The notes under the pieces were generated by a model. That model searched no databases, was not told where the DNA came from, and was given only the letters and a program-made list of their open reading frames with translations. A stretch of DNA of 40,446 nucleotides from Caballeronia arationis (GTDB lineage Bacteria > Pseudomonadota > Gammaproteobacteria > Burkholderiales > Burkholderiaceae): contig NZ_FCOG02000060.1 in assembly GCF_001544975.2 (NCBI RefSeq), positions 1 to 40,446 on the forward strand, in the 5' to 3' direction. Made by a program: the position numbers and the translations under genes. Positions 7,521-17,541 of this stretch are shown piece after piece (position 1 is the stretch's first letter; each line of letters starts with the position of its first letter).

Positions 7521-8336
7521 TTACTTGGTGCCGAAGATGCGTTGCAGCAGACCTGGCTTCTGATAGTCGATGAAACGCAGCGCCTTGTCCTCGCCGAGGA
7601 AACGCGACACGATGTCCTTGTACGACTCTGCGACGTCGGTACCATCGAGGTGCACCGCGGGCAGACCCTGGTTCGACGCATGCAGCACGGCTTCCGATTC
7701 CGGAATAACGCCGATCAGCTCGATCCGCAGGATCTCCTGAATGTCGTTGAGCGACAGCATTTCGCCTTCGCTCACCCGCTTCGGGTTGTAGCGCGTGATC
7801 AGCAGATGTTCCTTGATGGGCTCCTTGCCCTCGATCGCACGCTTCGTCTTCGACGACAGAATGCCGAGAATGCGGTCCGAGTCCCGCACCGACGACACTT
7901 CCGGATTCGTCACGATCAACGCTTCGTCGGCGAAGTGCATCGCGAGCAACGCGCCCGATTCGATGCCAGCCGGCGAATCGCACACGATGAATTCGAAGTC
8001 CATCGCGATCAGGTCGTTGATCACCTTTTCCACGCCCTCCATCGTGAGCGCGTCCTTGTCACGGGTTTGGGACGCCGGCAGGACGAAAAGGTTCTCGCAT
8101 TTCTTGTCCTTGATGAGCGCCTGGTTCAGGTTCGCCTCACCCTGGATCACGTTGATCAGGTCGTACACCACGCGACGCTCGCAGCCCATGATGAGATCGA
8201 GGTTGCGCAGACCGACGTCGAAGTCGATCACGGCCGTCTTGTGGCCGCGCAATGCGAGCCCCGATGCGAAGCTCGCGCTGGTGGTCGTCTTGCCGACGCC
8301 GCCCTTCCCCGATGTCACCACAATGATTTTTGCCAT
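7521..8336 (-). CDS. minD: Septum site-determining ATPase MinD
   Basis: Encodes 271 residues, as expected for MinD. The deviant Walker A motif KGGVGKTTTS lies at residues 10-19, with the signature Lys at 11. The DSPAGIE segment (switch II region) and a C-terminal amphipathic membrane-targeting helix (KPGLLQRIFGTK) are present. MinD binds ATP, dimerises on the inner membrane, recruits MinC to block FtsZ assembly and is released by MinE. It lies between minC (about 90 nt upstream) and minE (9 nt downstream). AAGG about 9 nt upstream of ATG 8336 supports the start. Confidence 0.98.
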   Translation of the reverse strand: MAKIIVVTSGKGGVGKTTTSASFASGLALRGHKTAVIDFDVGLRNLDLIMGCERRVVYDLINVIQGEANLNQALIKDKKCENLFVLPASQTRDKDALTMEGVEKVINDLIAMDFEFIVCDSPAGIESGALLAMHFADEALIVTNPEVSSVRDSDRILGILSSKTKRAIEGKEPIKEHLLITRYNPKRVSEGEMLSLNDIQEILRIELIGVIPESEAVLHASNQGLPAVHLDGTDVAESYKDIVSRFLGEDKALRFIDYQKPGLLQRIFGTK

Positions 8337-8425
8337 ACATGTACCTTGTGTTCGTCAAATAAGTCCGGCTGGCGGTTCGTCGAGCGCGCGCTTTGCGTCG
8401 CGCTCGAACGCTTGTCTCGGATGAG

Positions 8426-9199
8426 TCAGGTGAGCCGCAGCGGTTCGATCATCAGTTTTTCTTCGTCGAGCCAGATCTGCACCGACTTGCCGAGCACGTC
8501 GGCGGGCAACGGGTTCTCTGTCGTCCGGTAGATTCCCGCGATCGAGATGAGTTCCGGTTCGAGACAGGTGCAGAAGATCCGCGCGTCGTTGTTGCCGTGC
8601 ACGCCCGCGAGCGCGCGCCCGCGCAACGGCGCATAGATGTGAATGTTGCCTTCCGCGATCACTTCCGCGCCGTAGGACACGAGCCCCAACACGACCAGAT
8701 CGCCCTTCGCGTACACCTGCTGGCCGGAACGCAGCGGACGGTCGATGATCGTGGTCGGCGACGGCGTCGCAGGCGGCGGCGTCTTCGCGACGGCGGCTTC
8801 GATCACCGCGGCGGCATCGGTGTTCGCACTCGCCACGCCTTCCGAAGGCTTCGGCGCGCCGCGCCGGTCGCGTGCTTCGAGGAGCGGCAGACCGCCGCTA
8901 GACGCCCATTCGGCCGCCCACGCCTGCGCGGGCAGCGCCACGACGCCGATCGGCCGCATGCGCACGCTCGCGAGCAACTGCGCGAGTTCGCCGAGCGCAA
9001 TGCGTTCGGTCGCCGAGGTCTCGGCGAGACGGCGCACGTCGATCGCGACGACATCGTTGGCGAAAAACTCGGGAGTCGCTTCGAAGCGCCGCGTGAGTTC
9101 TGTGCGCAGCGCGTCGAGGTCGGTGGTCTTGACGACGAAGAGAAGCGTGTCGACGGAGCCGCTGCGCAGTTCAAAAAAGGGCGTTTTGTTGAGCGACAT
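8426..9199 (-). CDS. minC: Septum site-determining protein MinC
   Basis: Encodes 257 residues from ATG 9199 (MSLNKTPFFELRSGSVDT). An in-frame TTG at 9211 would add four residues but is not needed. The N-terminal domain (about 1-105) is the FtsZ-inhibiting part. An Ala/Pro/Thr-rich linker of about 45 residues (near 105-150) precedes the C-terminal beta-helical domain (about 155-257), recognised by RSGQQVYAKGDLVVLG and the RGRALAGVHGN turn, which dimerises and binds MinD. It is the first gene of the min operon; the region 9200-9347 upstream, between minC and a GNAT gene on the same strand, should hold the promoter. Confidence 0.96.
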   Translation of the reverse strand: MSLNKTPFFELRSGSVDTLLFVVKTTDLDALRTELTRRFEATPEFFANDVVAIDVRRLAETSATERIALGELAQLLASVRMRPIGVVALPAQAWAAEWASSGGLPLLEARDRRGAPKPSEGVASANTDAAAVIEAAVAKTPPPATPSPTTIIDRPLRSGQQVYAKGDLVVLGLVSYGAEVIAEGNIHIYAPLRGRALAGVHGNNDARIFCTCLEPELISIAGIYRTTENPLPADVLGKSVQIWLDEEKLMIEPLRLT

Positions 9200-9347
9200 A
9201 GGAACGGCCAAAAATTTTGCGTATTTTACAGGCGCGCGCGCACTCAGCCATATTTTTCGAGACTGGTTTGCGCGATATCGGGCGGCGGGAGTGGCTGCGC
9301 CCCGTCAAGGCGACGGCGGAGCGAAAAAGGATAGACGTATCGACGAT

Positions 9348-9887
9348 TCACGCCGTGCCCGGCGCATCTTGCTCTTCGTTGTGCACGTGACGCACGAGCA
9401 GCGTTTCCCATTCTTCGGCATGCGCGGGCATCATGCGGCGATCGCCTGTCGGACCGAAACCGAGGCGCTCGTAGAAACGCTTCGCGGTGCGGTTTTCATC
9501 GGCGATCCATGCGTAGATTTCCTTCGCGCCTTCGTCCACGAGCCATTCCGACGCTGCGTTCACAAGCAGCTCCCCGCCGCGCAGATGCCGGACCGCAGGC
9601 GCGACCCACAGCGAATGAACGAACGCGCGCCGCGTGCCCGCTTCATCGATAAACGCGCCGACGAGCCCCGCCGGATGACCTTCGGTGTAGAGCAGAAACG
9701 TGGCAGTGGATAACGAACTCGCGTGATGTGCGGCTGTTTCGTCGAAACTGGATGCCTCGGCGAGAAGCGCGTCCTCGAGTGTCTCGTCGAAGGCGTACGG
9801 CGCCTCGCGCAGCGAAGCCGTACGGAGCTCGCGCAGGACAGCGCCCTGATGCGCGGCGATGCGGCGAACGGTCAGTGAAGGACTCAT
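9348..9887 (-). CDS. GNAT-family N-acetyltransferase
   Basis: Encodes 179 residues with the GNAT fold. The acetyl-CoA binding motif A is seen as FVHSLWVAPAVRHLRGGELLV (about residues 88-108; the (R/Q)xxGxG-like loop reads RHLRGG), and motif B as NRTAKRFYERLGF (about 130-143), typical of RimI-like and small-molecule acetyltransferases. The acceptor (protein N-terminus, amine or drug) cannot be predicted. It lies upstream of minC on the same strand with a 148-nt gap and is probably transcribed separately. No strong ribosome binding site is seen at ATG 9887. Confidence 0.82.
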   Translation of the reverse strand: MSPSLTVRRIAAHQGAVLRELRTASLREAPYAFDETLEDALLAEASSFDETAAHHASSLSTATFLLYTEGHPAGLVGAFIDEAGTRRAFVHSLWVAPAVRHLRGGELLVNAASEWLVDEGAKEIYAWIADENRTAKRFYERLGFGPTGDRRMMPAHAEEWETLLVRHVHNEEQDAPGTA

Positions 9888-10058
9888 GCGGGCGATTGAC
9901 TCTCTGGTTCTTTCTGACTATCCGGTAGCTTCAACCGAACGGGCGATCGAGTCAATTTTTTATTTGCACGCGGCGACTCGCGGCGCGCGCATGTTGCGCT
10001 GGGCGTGAGGCGCACGGCGAGGCGTGGAGCGCGGACGAGGGCAAGTCGCGTCATGCGC

Positions 10059-10841
10059 TCACGGCGCCGCGTAGGAGCCGGTGCCGTCGGGCCACGGCGT
10101 CAGCAGCTCGAAGCCGTCTTCGGTGACGGCGACCATGTGCTCCCATTGCGCCGAGAGCGAGCGGTCCTTGGTCGTCACCGTCCAGCCATCGCGCGACTGT
10201 TGCGTGGCGGCGCGCCCTGCGTTGACCATCGGCTCGATCGTGAAGACGAGGCCCGGCTTGAGACGCAGTCCCGCGCCGCGCTGGCCGTAGTGCAGCACTT
10301 GCGGATCCTCGTGATAGACGCGGCCGATGCCGTGTCCGCAATACTCTCGCACGATCGAAAAGCCCTCGCGATGCGCCACCGACTGGATCGCATAACCAAC
10401 ATCGCCGAGCGTCGCGCCGGCGCGCACTTCGCGGATGCCTGCGAGCATCGCCTCGTAGGTCGTGTCGCACAGGCGGCGGGCTTCAGCGCTCGGCGTACCG
10501 GCGTAGTACATGCGGCTCGTGTCGCCGAAGTAGCCGTCCTTGATGATCGCGACGTCGATGTTGACGATATCGCCGTCCTTGAGTTCGCGCGGACCGGGAA
10601 TGCCGTGGCACACGACATGGTTCACCGAGGTGCAGATCGTCTTCGGAAAACCCATGTAGCCGACGTTGGCCGGAATGGCCTTCAGTTCGTCGACGATGAA
10701 ACGGTTGCAGATCGCGTCGAGTTCATCGGTGGTGACGCCGGGGCGGACATGCTCGCCGATCATCGCGAGCACTTCGGCGGCCATGCGGCCGGAGATGCGC
10801 AGCTTTTCGATGTCGGCGGGAGACTTGATAGTGATGGCCAT
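10059..10841 (-). CDS. map: Type I methionine aminopeptidase (stand-alone copy)
   Basis: Encodes 260 residues from ATG 10841 (MAITIKSPADIEKLR); the frame extends 16 codons upstream without support. It removes the initiator Met from nascent proteins in the cytosol. The dinuclear metal ligands are visible: Asp in NIDVAIIKDG and in YFGDTSRM, His in EYCGHGIGRVYHED, Glu in FTIEPMV and Glu in SAQWEHMVAV. The substrate-positioning His lies in VNHVVCHGIPG. In Burkholderiaceae the main map gene usually sits by rpsB/glnD; here the neighbours are unrelated, so this is likely a second copy (inference). The C-terminus has a short extra tail (TPWPDGTGSYAAP). Confidence 0.95.
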   Translation of the reverse strand: MAITIKSPADIEKLRISGRMAAEVLAMIGEHVRPGVTTDELDAICNRFIVDELKAIPANVGYMGFPKTICTSVNHVVCHGIPGPRELKDGDIVNIDVAIIKDGYFGDTSRMYYAGTPSAEARRLCDTTYEAMLAGIREVRAGATLGDVGYAIQSVAHREGFSIVREYCGHGIGRVYHEDPQVLHYGQRGAGLRLKPGLVFTIEPMVNAGRAATQQSRDGWTVTTKDRSLSAQWEHMVAVTEDGFELLTPWPDGTGSYAAP

Positions 10842-11050
10842 TGGGTCTTGCGGGATGGGTTCGGTCGGCGCGCGCGGCGGATGCTGCAAGCGCGCGTCAG
10901 GCGCGGATTGTCGGCGATGATAGCATTGCCCGCCGGGCGCCTGCCCGCGCGGGGTCTGGCCGGCGCTATCGCGCCGGGGAGCGGGCGGCCTTGCCTTGAG
11001 CGGGCGTTTACGGTTTATTTGGCGCTTTTATCGTCACTCGACGGAGATCC

Positions 11051-11398
11051 ATGTCCTTGCATCGCCCTGCCGTTTTTGCCATAACTGCCGCCACGATCGC
11101 CCTCGCCGCCTGCAGCTCGACCAGCGAGCCGGAATTGCGCGCTTCGAAGCCCGTCATTCATGTTTCGTCGGCGCGAACGGCGTCGGATATTTCGAGTTGC
11201 CTCGAACGCATGCTGCCGTCCGTGCAGACGACACGCAACGCCGGATCGACCGAACTTCTCGTCGGGTCCAATGCGTGGCTCGTGACGCTGACGCCTTCGG
11301 GGTATGGATCGATCGTCAAGGTGCAGAAGTCCGATGGCGAATACGGCGGGCTGCCGGAGCCGGAATTGAGGTTCGATATCGCGCGATGTACGACTTGA
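11051..11398 (+). CDS. Small lipoprotein of unknown function
   Basis: Encodes 115 residues. A ribosome binding site (GGAG, 5 nt before ATG 11051) supports the start. The N-terminus is a lipoprotein signal with lipobox LAAC (Cys21). The mature part has a Cys pair (SSCLER and IARCTT) and a small alpha/beta pattern (STELLVGSNAWLVTLTPSGYGSIVKVQKSD). It should be anchored in the envelope facing the periplasm. It resembles generic small lipoproteins of Burkholderiaceae; no function is known. It is divergent from map, with a 209-nt shared upstream region. Confidence 0.75.
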   Translation: MSLHRPAVFAITAATIALAACSSTSEPELRASKPVIHVSSARTASDISSCLERMLPSVQTTRNAGSTELLVGSNAWLVTLTPSGYGSIVKVQKSDGEYGGLPEPELRFDIARCTT

Positions 11399-11450
11399 GT
11401 TGATTCGCCGGCGCCTCGCACAAAAGGGGCGCAAATCCGCGCACAAAGCA

Positions 11451-11484
11451 AAAGCCCCGCAAGTCTTTCGATTTGCGGGGCTTT
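11451..11484 (-). terminator. Terminator downstream of tRNA-Ser
   Basis: Perfect 12-bp dyad AAAGCCCCGCAA / TTGCGGGGCTTT (11451-11462 and 11473-11484). On the minus strand it ends in TTTTG, so it mainly serves the tRNA-Ser/serS transcript; it may also slow transcription from the plus-strand lipoprotein gene. Confidence 0.85.
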
Positions 11485-11492
11485 CAGTATCT

Positions 11493-11583
11493 TGGCGGAA
11501 AGGGTGGGATTCGAACCCACGGTACAGCAAAACTGTACACTGGATTTCGAGTCCAGCGCATTCGACCACTCTGCCACCTTTCC
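11493..11583 (-). tRNA. tRNA-Ser (anticodon CGA)
   Basis: On the minus strand the sequence starts GGAAAGGTGGCAGAGTGG and ends CCTTTCCGCCA with an encoded CCA. The acceptor stem GGAAAGG pairs with CCTTTCC. The anticodon arm is CTGGA-CTCGAAA-TCCAG, with anticodon CGA at 11547-11549 (reads UCG). A long variable arm (GTACAG-ttttg-CTGTAC) marks it as a class II serine tRNA, and the T loop is GTTCGAATC. It lies 129 nt downstream of serS on the same strand. Confidence 0.97.
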
Positions 11584-11712
11584 GTCTACCGAAGTCTCTC
11601 GCTTTCACGTGATTTCGGGCCTTCACCGAGCGGGTCGTTGCTCAGCGAAGAGCAAGATTATAGCGGACTCGATTTCGCTTTCCAAGCCCCATTTTGCATC
11701 TTCTCAGAAGAT

Positions 11713-13008
<1,296 letters not shown>

Positions 13009-13077
13009 GGCGGGGGCTGCTTCTTGAGTAATCGGAACTCGCGATTTTAGCGCACGGCGCGCGGCGGCCGTGTTTCG

Positions 13078-14394
13078 TCAACGTTTCTTGTCGTCCTTGT
13101 GTTCGCGCCGCCAGTGCGCATCCAGTTCGGCGAGACGCGCCATCTTCTCGCCGATCTTGCCTTCCAGACCGCGCGGTGTCGGCTCGTACCAGTGCGGATC
13201 GCGCATGCCGTCCGGCAGGTACGTTTCGCCCGCCGCGTATGCGTCGGGCTCGTCGTGCGCGTAGCGATACTCGTGGCCGTAGCCGAGTTCCTTCATCAGC
13301 TTGGTCGGCGCGTTGCGCAGATGCACCGGCACGCCGCGCGACTGGTCACGGCCGACGAACCGCCGCGCCTCGTTATAAGCCTTGTAGCCCGCATTCGACT
13401 TCGGCGCGACGGCGAGGTAGATGATCGCCTGCCCGAGCGCCAGTTCGCCCTCGGGCGTGCCGAGCCGCTCATAGGTTTCGGCGGCATCGAGCGCGATGCG
13501 CCCGGCGCGCGGATCGGCGAGACCGATGTCCTCCCACGCCATGCGCACGATGCGCCGCGCGAGATAGCGCGGGTCCGCGCCGCCGTCGAGCATGCGGCAG
13601 AACCAGTAGAGCGCCGCGTCCGGATTGCTGCCGCGCACCGACTTGTGCAGCGCGCTGATCTGGTCGTAGAACGCGTCGCCGCCCTTGTCGAAGCGGCGCA
13701 GGTTTTCCGCGAGCGCGCTGCCGAGCAGCGTGCCGTCGATATCCGTCGTCTTCTGCTGGGCCGCCGCGCGCGCGACGATCTCCAGGTTGTTCAGCAGCTT
13801 GCGCCCGTCGCCGTCGGCGGAACCGATGATCGCGTCGCGGGCTTCGTCGGTGAACGTGAGCCCGCCGAGTTCGGCCTGCGCGCGGTCCAGCAATTCCTTC
13901 AGTTCGTCGGTGTCGAGACTCTTCAGCACGTACACCGCCGCCCGCGACAGCAATGCGCTATTCACCTCGAACGACGGATTCTCGGTCGTCGCGCCGACGA
14001 ACACGAACAACCCCGACTCGACGTGCGGCAGGAAAGCATCCTGCTGGCTCTTGTTGAAGCGATGCACCTCGTCGACGAACACGAGCGTCTGGTGCCCGTT
14101 CGCGCGATGGATCTGCGCGGTCTCGACGGCCTCGCGGATGTCCTTCACGCCCGACAGCACCGCGGAAAGCGAGATGAACTGCGCGTCGAAGGCGTCGGCC
14201 ATCAGGCGCGCGAGCGTCGTCTTGCCGACGCCCGGCGGGCCCCAGAGGATCATCGAATGCGCCTCGCCCGATTCGAACGCGACGCGCAGCGGCTTGCTGG
14301 GCCCGAGCAGGTGCTTCTGGCCGATGACGTCGTCGATGGTGCGGGGACGCAGGCGCTCGGCGAGCGGAACGGTGCCACGATTTTCTTCGAACAT
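13078..14394 (-). CDS. rarA: Replication-associated recombination protein RarA (MgsA)
   Basis: Encodes 438 residues from ATG 14394 (MFEENRGTVPLAERLRP). The frame stays open to 14541, but the extension is Gly/Ala/His-rich repeat translation and is rejected. RarA is a AAA+ ATPase related to clamp-loader subunits and eukaryotic WRNIP1/Mgs1, acting at stalled forks. Motifs: Walker A GPPGVGKTT (52-60), Walker B LVFVDEVHRFN (104-114) and sensor 1 GATTENPSFEVNSALLSRA (about 130-148), with the C-terminal tetramerisation part ending near residue 420. It lies upstream of serS as in many proteobacteria, but here lolA is not the adjacent upstream gene. Confidence 0.95.
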   Translation of the reverse strand: MFEENRGTVPLAERLRPRTIDDVIGQKHLLGPSKPLRVAFESGEAHSMILWGPPGVGKTTLARLMADAFDAQFISLSAVLSGVKDIREAVETAQIHRANGHQTLVFVDEVHRFNKSQQDAFLPHVESGLFVFVGATTENPSFEVNSALLSRAAVYVLKSLDTDELKELLDRAQAELGGLTFTDEARDAIIGSADGDGRKLLNNLEIVARAAAQQKTTDIDGTLLGSALAENLRRFDKGGDAFYDQISALHKSVRGSNPDAALYWFCRMLDGGADPRYLARRIVRMAWEDIGLADPRAGRIALDAAETYERLGTPEGELALGQAIIYLAVAPKSNAGYKAYNEARRFVGRDQSRGVPVHLRNAPTKLMKELGYGHEYRYAHDEPDAYAAGETYLPDGMRDPHWYEPTPRGLEGKIGEKMARLAELDAHWRREHKDDKKR

Positions 14395-14482
14395 GTGCTT
14401 GAGTGACGCAGGTTGGACAAAGGCGGCGATAATCTCTCGCTTTTCGGGACAAGGGCGCGGCCGCGAAGCGCCGTGGCACGAA

Positions 14483-14522
14483 CCGGCGGTTCCGCCATGC
14501 GCTCCGGCGGTTCGGCCATGCG
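14483..14522. repeat. Two imperfect 19-bp tandem units, 21-bp period
   Basis: CCGGCGGTTCCGCCATGCG at 14483-14501 is repeated as CCGGCGGTTCGGCCATGCG at 14504-14522 (one mismatch), and part of the unit recurs just after (CACCGCCG). It lies in the 226-nt divergent region between rarA and the first NCS1 permease, so it may be a regulator site or a simple duplication. Confidence 0.5.
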
Positions 14523-14620
14523 CACCGCCGAATCGGGTCATTATGACAGCGACGGCGAAACGGCCCCGCCCGCGCCATCGGCAGACAGGTTACACAGAGA
14601 ACAGATAGGGACGAACACCC

Positions 14621-15943
14621 ATGGGACAAGCAAGCACACCACCTAACGACGCCGCCGGCTCCGCCTACGCGCCCCTCACGCCCGTGCCGCCGGAGCGCCG
14701 CGCGTTCGCCACCTCCGACGCCTTCGCGCTCTGGTTCTCGCTCGGCATCGGTCTTCTGGTCGCGCAGGCGGGCGCGCTGCTCGTGCCGGGACTGTCGCTG
14801 CCGCATGCGCTCGCGGCGATCGCGATCGGCACGGCGATCGGCGTCGTCCTGCTCGCGCTTGCGGGCGTGGTCGGCACGGACACGGGGCTGGCCGCGATGT
14901 CGTCGCTGCGGCCGACGCTCGGCGTGCGCGGCGCTTCGGTGCCGGCGGTGCTGAACGCGGTGCAGCTCGTCGGCTGGGGCTCGTTCGAGATCATCGTGAT
15001 GCGCGATTCCGCCGATGCGCTCGCGAAGCAATCTTTCGGCCTCTCGATGCCGCTCGTCTGGACGCTCGTCTTCGGCGTGCTGGCGACGCTGCTCGCCATC
15101 TCCGGCCCGCTCTCCTTCGTGCGGCGCTTTCTGCGCACCTGGGGCATCTGGCTCCTGCTCGGCGGCGCGGGCTGGCTGACGTGGAACGTGCTCGCGAAAC
15201 TCGACCTCGGCGCACTGATGAACCGTCCCGGCACGGGCGAGATGGCATTCGGCGCGGGCATCGATCTCGTCGTCGCGATGCCGCTCTCCTGGCTGCCGCT
15301 GATCGCCGACTACACGCGCTTCGGGCAGAGCCCGGGCGGCACGTTCCGCGGAACGCTGCTCGGCTACGGCATCGCGAACATCTGGTTCTATGCGCTCGGC
15401 GCGATCTACGGGCTGGCGGCGGGCGGCGGCGATGCGCTGTTGACCGTCGCGTTCGCGCAGGCGGGCGGCGGCCTCGCGCTGCTCCTGATCCTGATCGACG
15501 AAACCGACAACGCCTTCGCCGACATCCATTCCGCCGCCGTTTCGACCGGTACGTTCTGGGCGCGCGCGAGCGTCCCGATGCTCTCCGCCGCGTTCGGCAC
15601 GCTTTGCACGCTGGTCGCGCTCATCGTCGAGATGGGCAAGTATCAGAACTTTCTGCTTTTAATCGGCTCGGTGTTCGCGCCGCTCTTCGGCGTCGTGCTG
15701 GCGGATCACTTCGTCGTGAGACGGCGCCGCATCGACGCCCCGCTTCTCGCCGACGTCAACGGCCGCTATGGTTTTTCGGGCGGCTGGCACGTGAGCGCGT
15801 TCGTCGCTTGGGCGATCGGCATCGCGGCCTATCACGCGATCAACCAGTGGCTGCCGAACCTCGGCGCGACGCTGCCCGCGCTCGTGCTCGGCGCGGTGTG
15901 CTATCTGCTGCTGGTGTCGGGCCGGCGCGCGGCGCTGGCCTGA
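14621..15943 (+). CDS. NCS1-family (purine-cytosine permease-like) transporter
   Basis: Encodes 440 residues with about 12 membrane segments, the usual size for NCS1 cytosine/purine/allantoin/hydroxymethylpyrimidine symporters. Family features are the TM1 segment LWFSLGIGLLVAQAGALLVPG, the WGSFEIIVM stretch near residue 120, and SWLPLIADYTRFGQSPGG (about 223-240), which matches the conserved 'ADY(T/S)R' loop of the family. Overall it looks closest to CytX-like members (inference). No TPP riboswitch is visible upstream, so a thiamine link is not supported. It is divergent from rarA and converges on the second NCS1 permease, sharing a terminator with it. Confidence 0.85.
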   Translation: MGQASTPPNDAAGSAYAPLTPVPPERRAFATSDAFALWFSLGIGLLVAQAGALLVPGLSLPHALAAIAIGTAIGVVLLALAGVVGTDTGLAAMSSLRPTLGVRGASVPAVLNAVQLVGWGSFEIIVMRDSADALAKQSFGLSMPLVWTLVFGVLATLLAISGPLSFVRRFLRTWGIWLLLGGAGWLTWNVLAKLDLGALMNRPGTGEMAFGAGIDLVVAMPLSWLPLIADYTRFGQSPGGTFRGTLLGYGIANIWFYALGAIYGLAAGGGDALLTVAFAQAGGGLALLLILIDETDNAFADIHSAAVSTGTFWARASVPMLSAAFGTLCTLVALIVEMGKYQNFLLLIGSVFAPLFGVVLADHFVVRRRRIDAPLLADVNGRYGFSGGWHVSAFVAWAIGIAAYHAINQWLPNLGATLPALVLGAVCYLLLVSGRRAALA

Positions 15944-15954
15944 TGTCGTAGAGC

Positions 15955-15977
15955 AACGGGCGCCGCCGGCGCCCGTT
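15955..15977. terminator. Bidirectional hairpin between two convergent NCS1 permeases
   Basis: Perfect 10-bp dyad AACGGGCGCC-gcc-GGCGCCCGTT (15955-15964 and 15968-15977), placed 12 nt after the plus-strand stop and 6 nt before the minus-strand stop. The T-run is short, so it is a probable rather than certain terminator. Confidence 0.6.
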
Positions 15978-15982
15978 TGCTG

Positions 15983-17471
15983 TCAATGCTCGTCGCGGCG
16001 CATCAGGGCGCTGTCGTGCAGGTCACGAATCACGCGCTCCTCGGCGTCCAGATCGAGCGAGCGACTGAGAAGCCAGTACACCCCGCCCGACACGATCAGC
16101 CCCACGAGCCACGCGATATCCACGCCGCCGAGCAGCCGCGCGAAATAGCCTTCGAACACGGCCTTCTCGGCGGCCGCGTCGTAGATGAAGAAGAACGGAA
16201 TCATCGCGACGAAGCCCACCACGTAAGCCACGATGCCGCGCATCTGCCACGCGCCATAGATGCCCTTCGGCGTGAAGAAGTGCGCGATCGCATAGCGGCC
16301 GCGGCGCACGAAGAAGTAATCGACGAGATTGACCGCCGTCCACGGCACGAGGAAGTACAGCATCAGCACGAGAAACGTGTTCAGGAGCGCGATGCCATTG
16401 CCCTTGATCGCCAGCACGCAGCCGAGCACGACCGCGCTGATCGCGATCACCGATGCCGCGCGCGCCGCGCGTGTCGGTTTGATCCTGCGGATCGAGTCGA
16501 CGCCGGTAAGGAGCGTCAGCATCGCGCTGTAGGTGTTGAGCGCGATGATCGGCAGAAAGCCCGCCACCGACACGAACACAATCAGGCTGCCGAGCCCCGG
16601 CATCACCGACGAGCCGACCTGGTTCAGCGCGACGAGCGCATCCGACGCCTTCAACTCCTGCGCGAGCCACGCGCCGAGCCCGATCATCCAGGTGCCGGAA
16701 AGCGCCGCGCCGATGAAGATCGCGGCGATCAGCCTGGTGCGGCTCGTGTTCTTCGGCAGGTAGCGCGAGTAGTCGGAGACGTAGGGCGCGTATGAGATGT
16801 TGTAGCTCGCGCCGATGGCGAACTGCGTCGCGAAGGCAATCCAGCTGAAGCCGAGATGCGGCGCACTCGCCACGGCCGCCGACGGCGTGTGGCCCGCGCC
16901 GAACAGCAGCGCGATGGACACGAGCGCGTAGAGCGGCAGCGTCGCGATCAGCGCCCACTTGAACGCGCGGTGCATGAGGTCGTGCCCGTAGATCGACAGC
17001 AGCGCGCCTGCCGCGATCGCGACCACGGCGACGAGCGTCGCATCGAGGCCGAAGACGCGCTTGAGGCCATCGGTGATCAGCGACACGTTCACGACATTGA
17101 ACCCGACGAACACGAAAAGCGTCGCGAGAAGCGCGAGGATCACGCCGCGATAGCCGAACTGCGCACGCGACTGGATCATCTGCGGCAATCCCATTTCCGG
17201 CCCCTGAGAGCCGTGGAACGCCATGAAGATCGTGCCGAACATGATGCCGAGCGCGCCGGCGAGCGTCGTCCACCCCGCCGACAGGCCCATGCCCGGCCCG
17301 ACGAAGCCGATCGAGATCGTGAAAAAGTGGAAATTGCCGAGGAACCAGAACGGCCCCTGGCTGGAGAGCCGCGCGTGGCGCTCGCTCTCCGGGATGTAAT
17401 CGATCGAATGGCTTTCGACTTCGATGGCCGGCCCCGCGTGGGGGCAGGCCGATGACTTCTTCGTTACGCAT
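15983..17471 (-). CDS. NCS1-family cytosine/purine-type permease with apparent frameshift near its N-terminus
   Basis: The main frame gives about 485 residues with about 12 membrane segments and family motifs FWFLGNFHFFTISIGFVGPG (TM1), GYRGVILALLAT and YAPYVSDYSRYLPKNT. In this frame there is no ATG, GTG or TTG before TM1; it stays open into gbuA without a usable start. The only well-placed ATG is at 17471, in another frame, giving MRNEEVIGLPP. Removing one base of the G5 run at 17440-17444 (C5 on the coding strand) joins the frames as MRNEEVIGLPHAGPAIEV. So the gene is either a sequencing or assembly error, a recent disruption, or controlled by slippage. It follows gbuA by 70 nt and probably imports its substrate or a related compound. 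Confidence 0.75.
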
Positions 17472-17541
17472 GAAAAATCGTCTCGCTTTCTCTTTCTAGG
17501 ATGGGCGCGCGAGGCGCCCGTTACAACAAAACAGCGCTGCT

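Noticed and set aside
13099..14406. Long plus-strand frame opposite rarA (435 codons)
   Set aside because: Antisense shadow of a GC-rich gene; Arg/Ala/His-rich with no domain, and the opposite strand has a well-conserved AAA+ protein.
14395..14620. TPP (THI) riboswitch before the CytX-like permease
   Set aside because: The conserved CTGAGA and the 3' CTGATC-type blocks of the THI element are absent.
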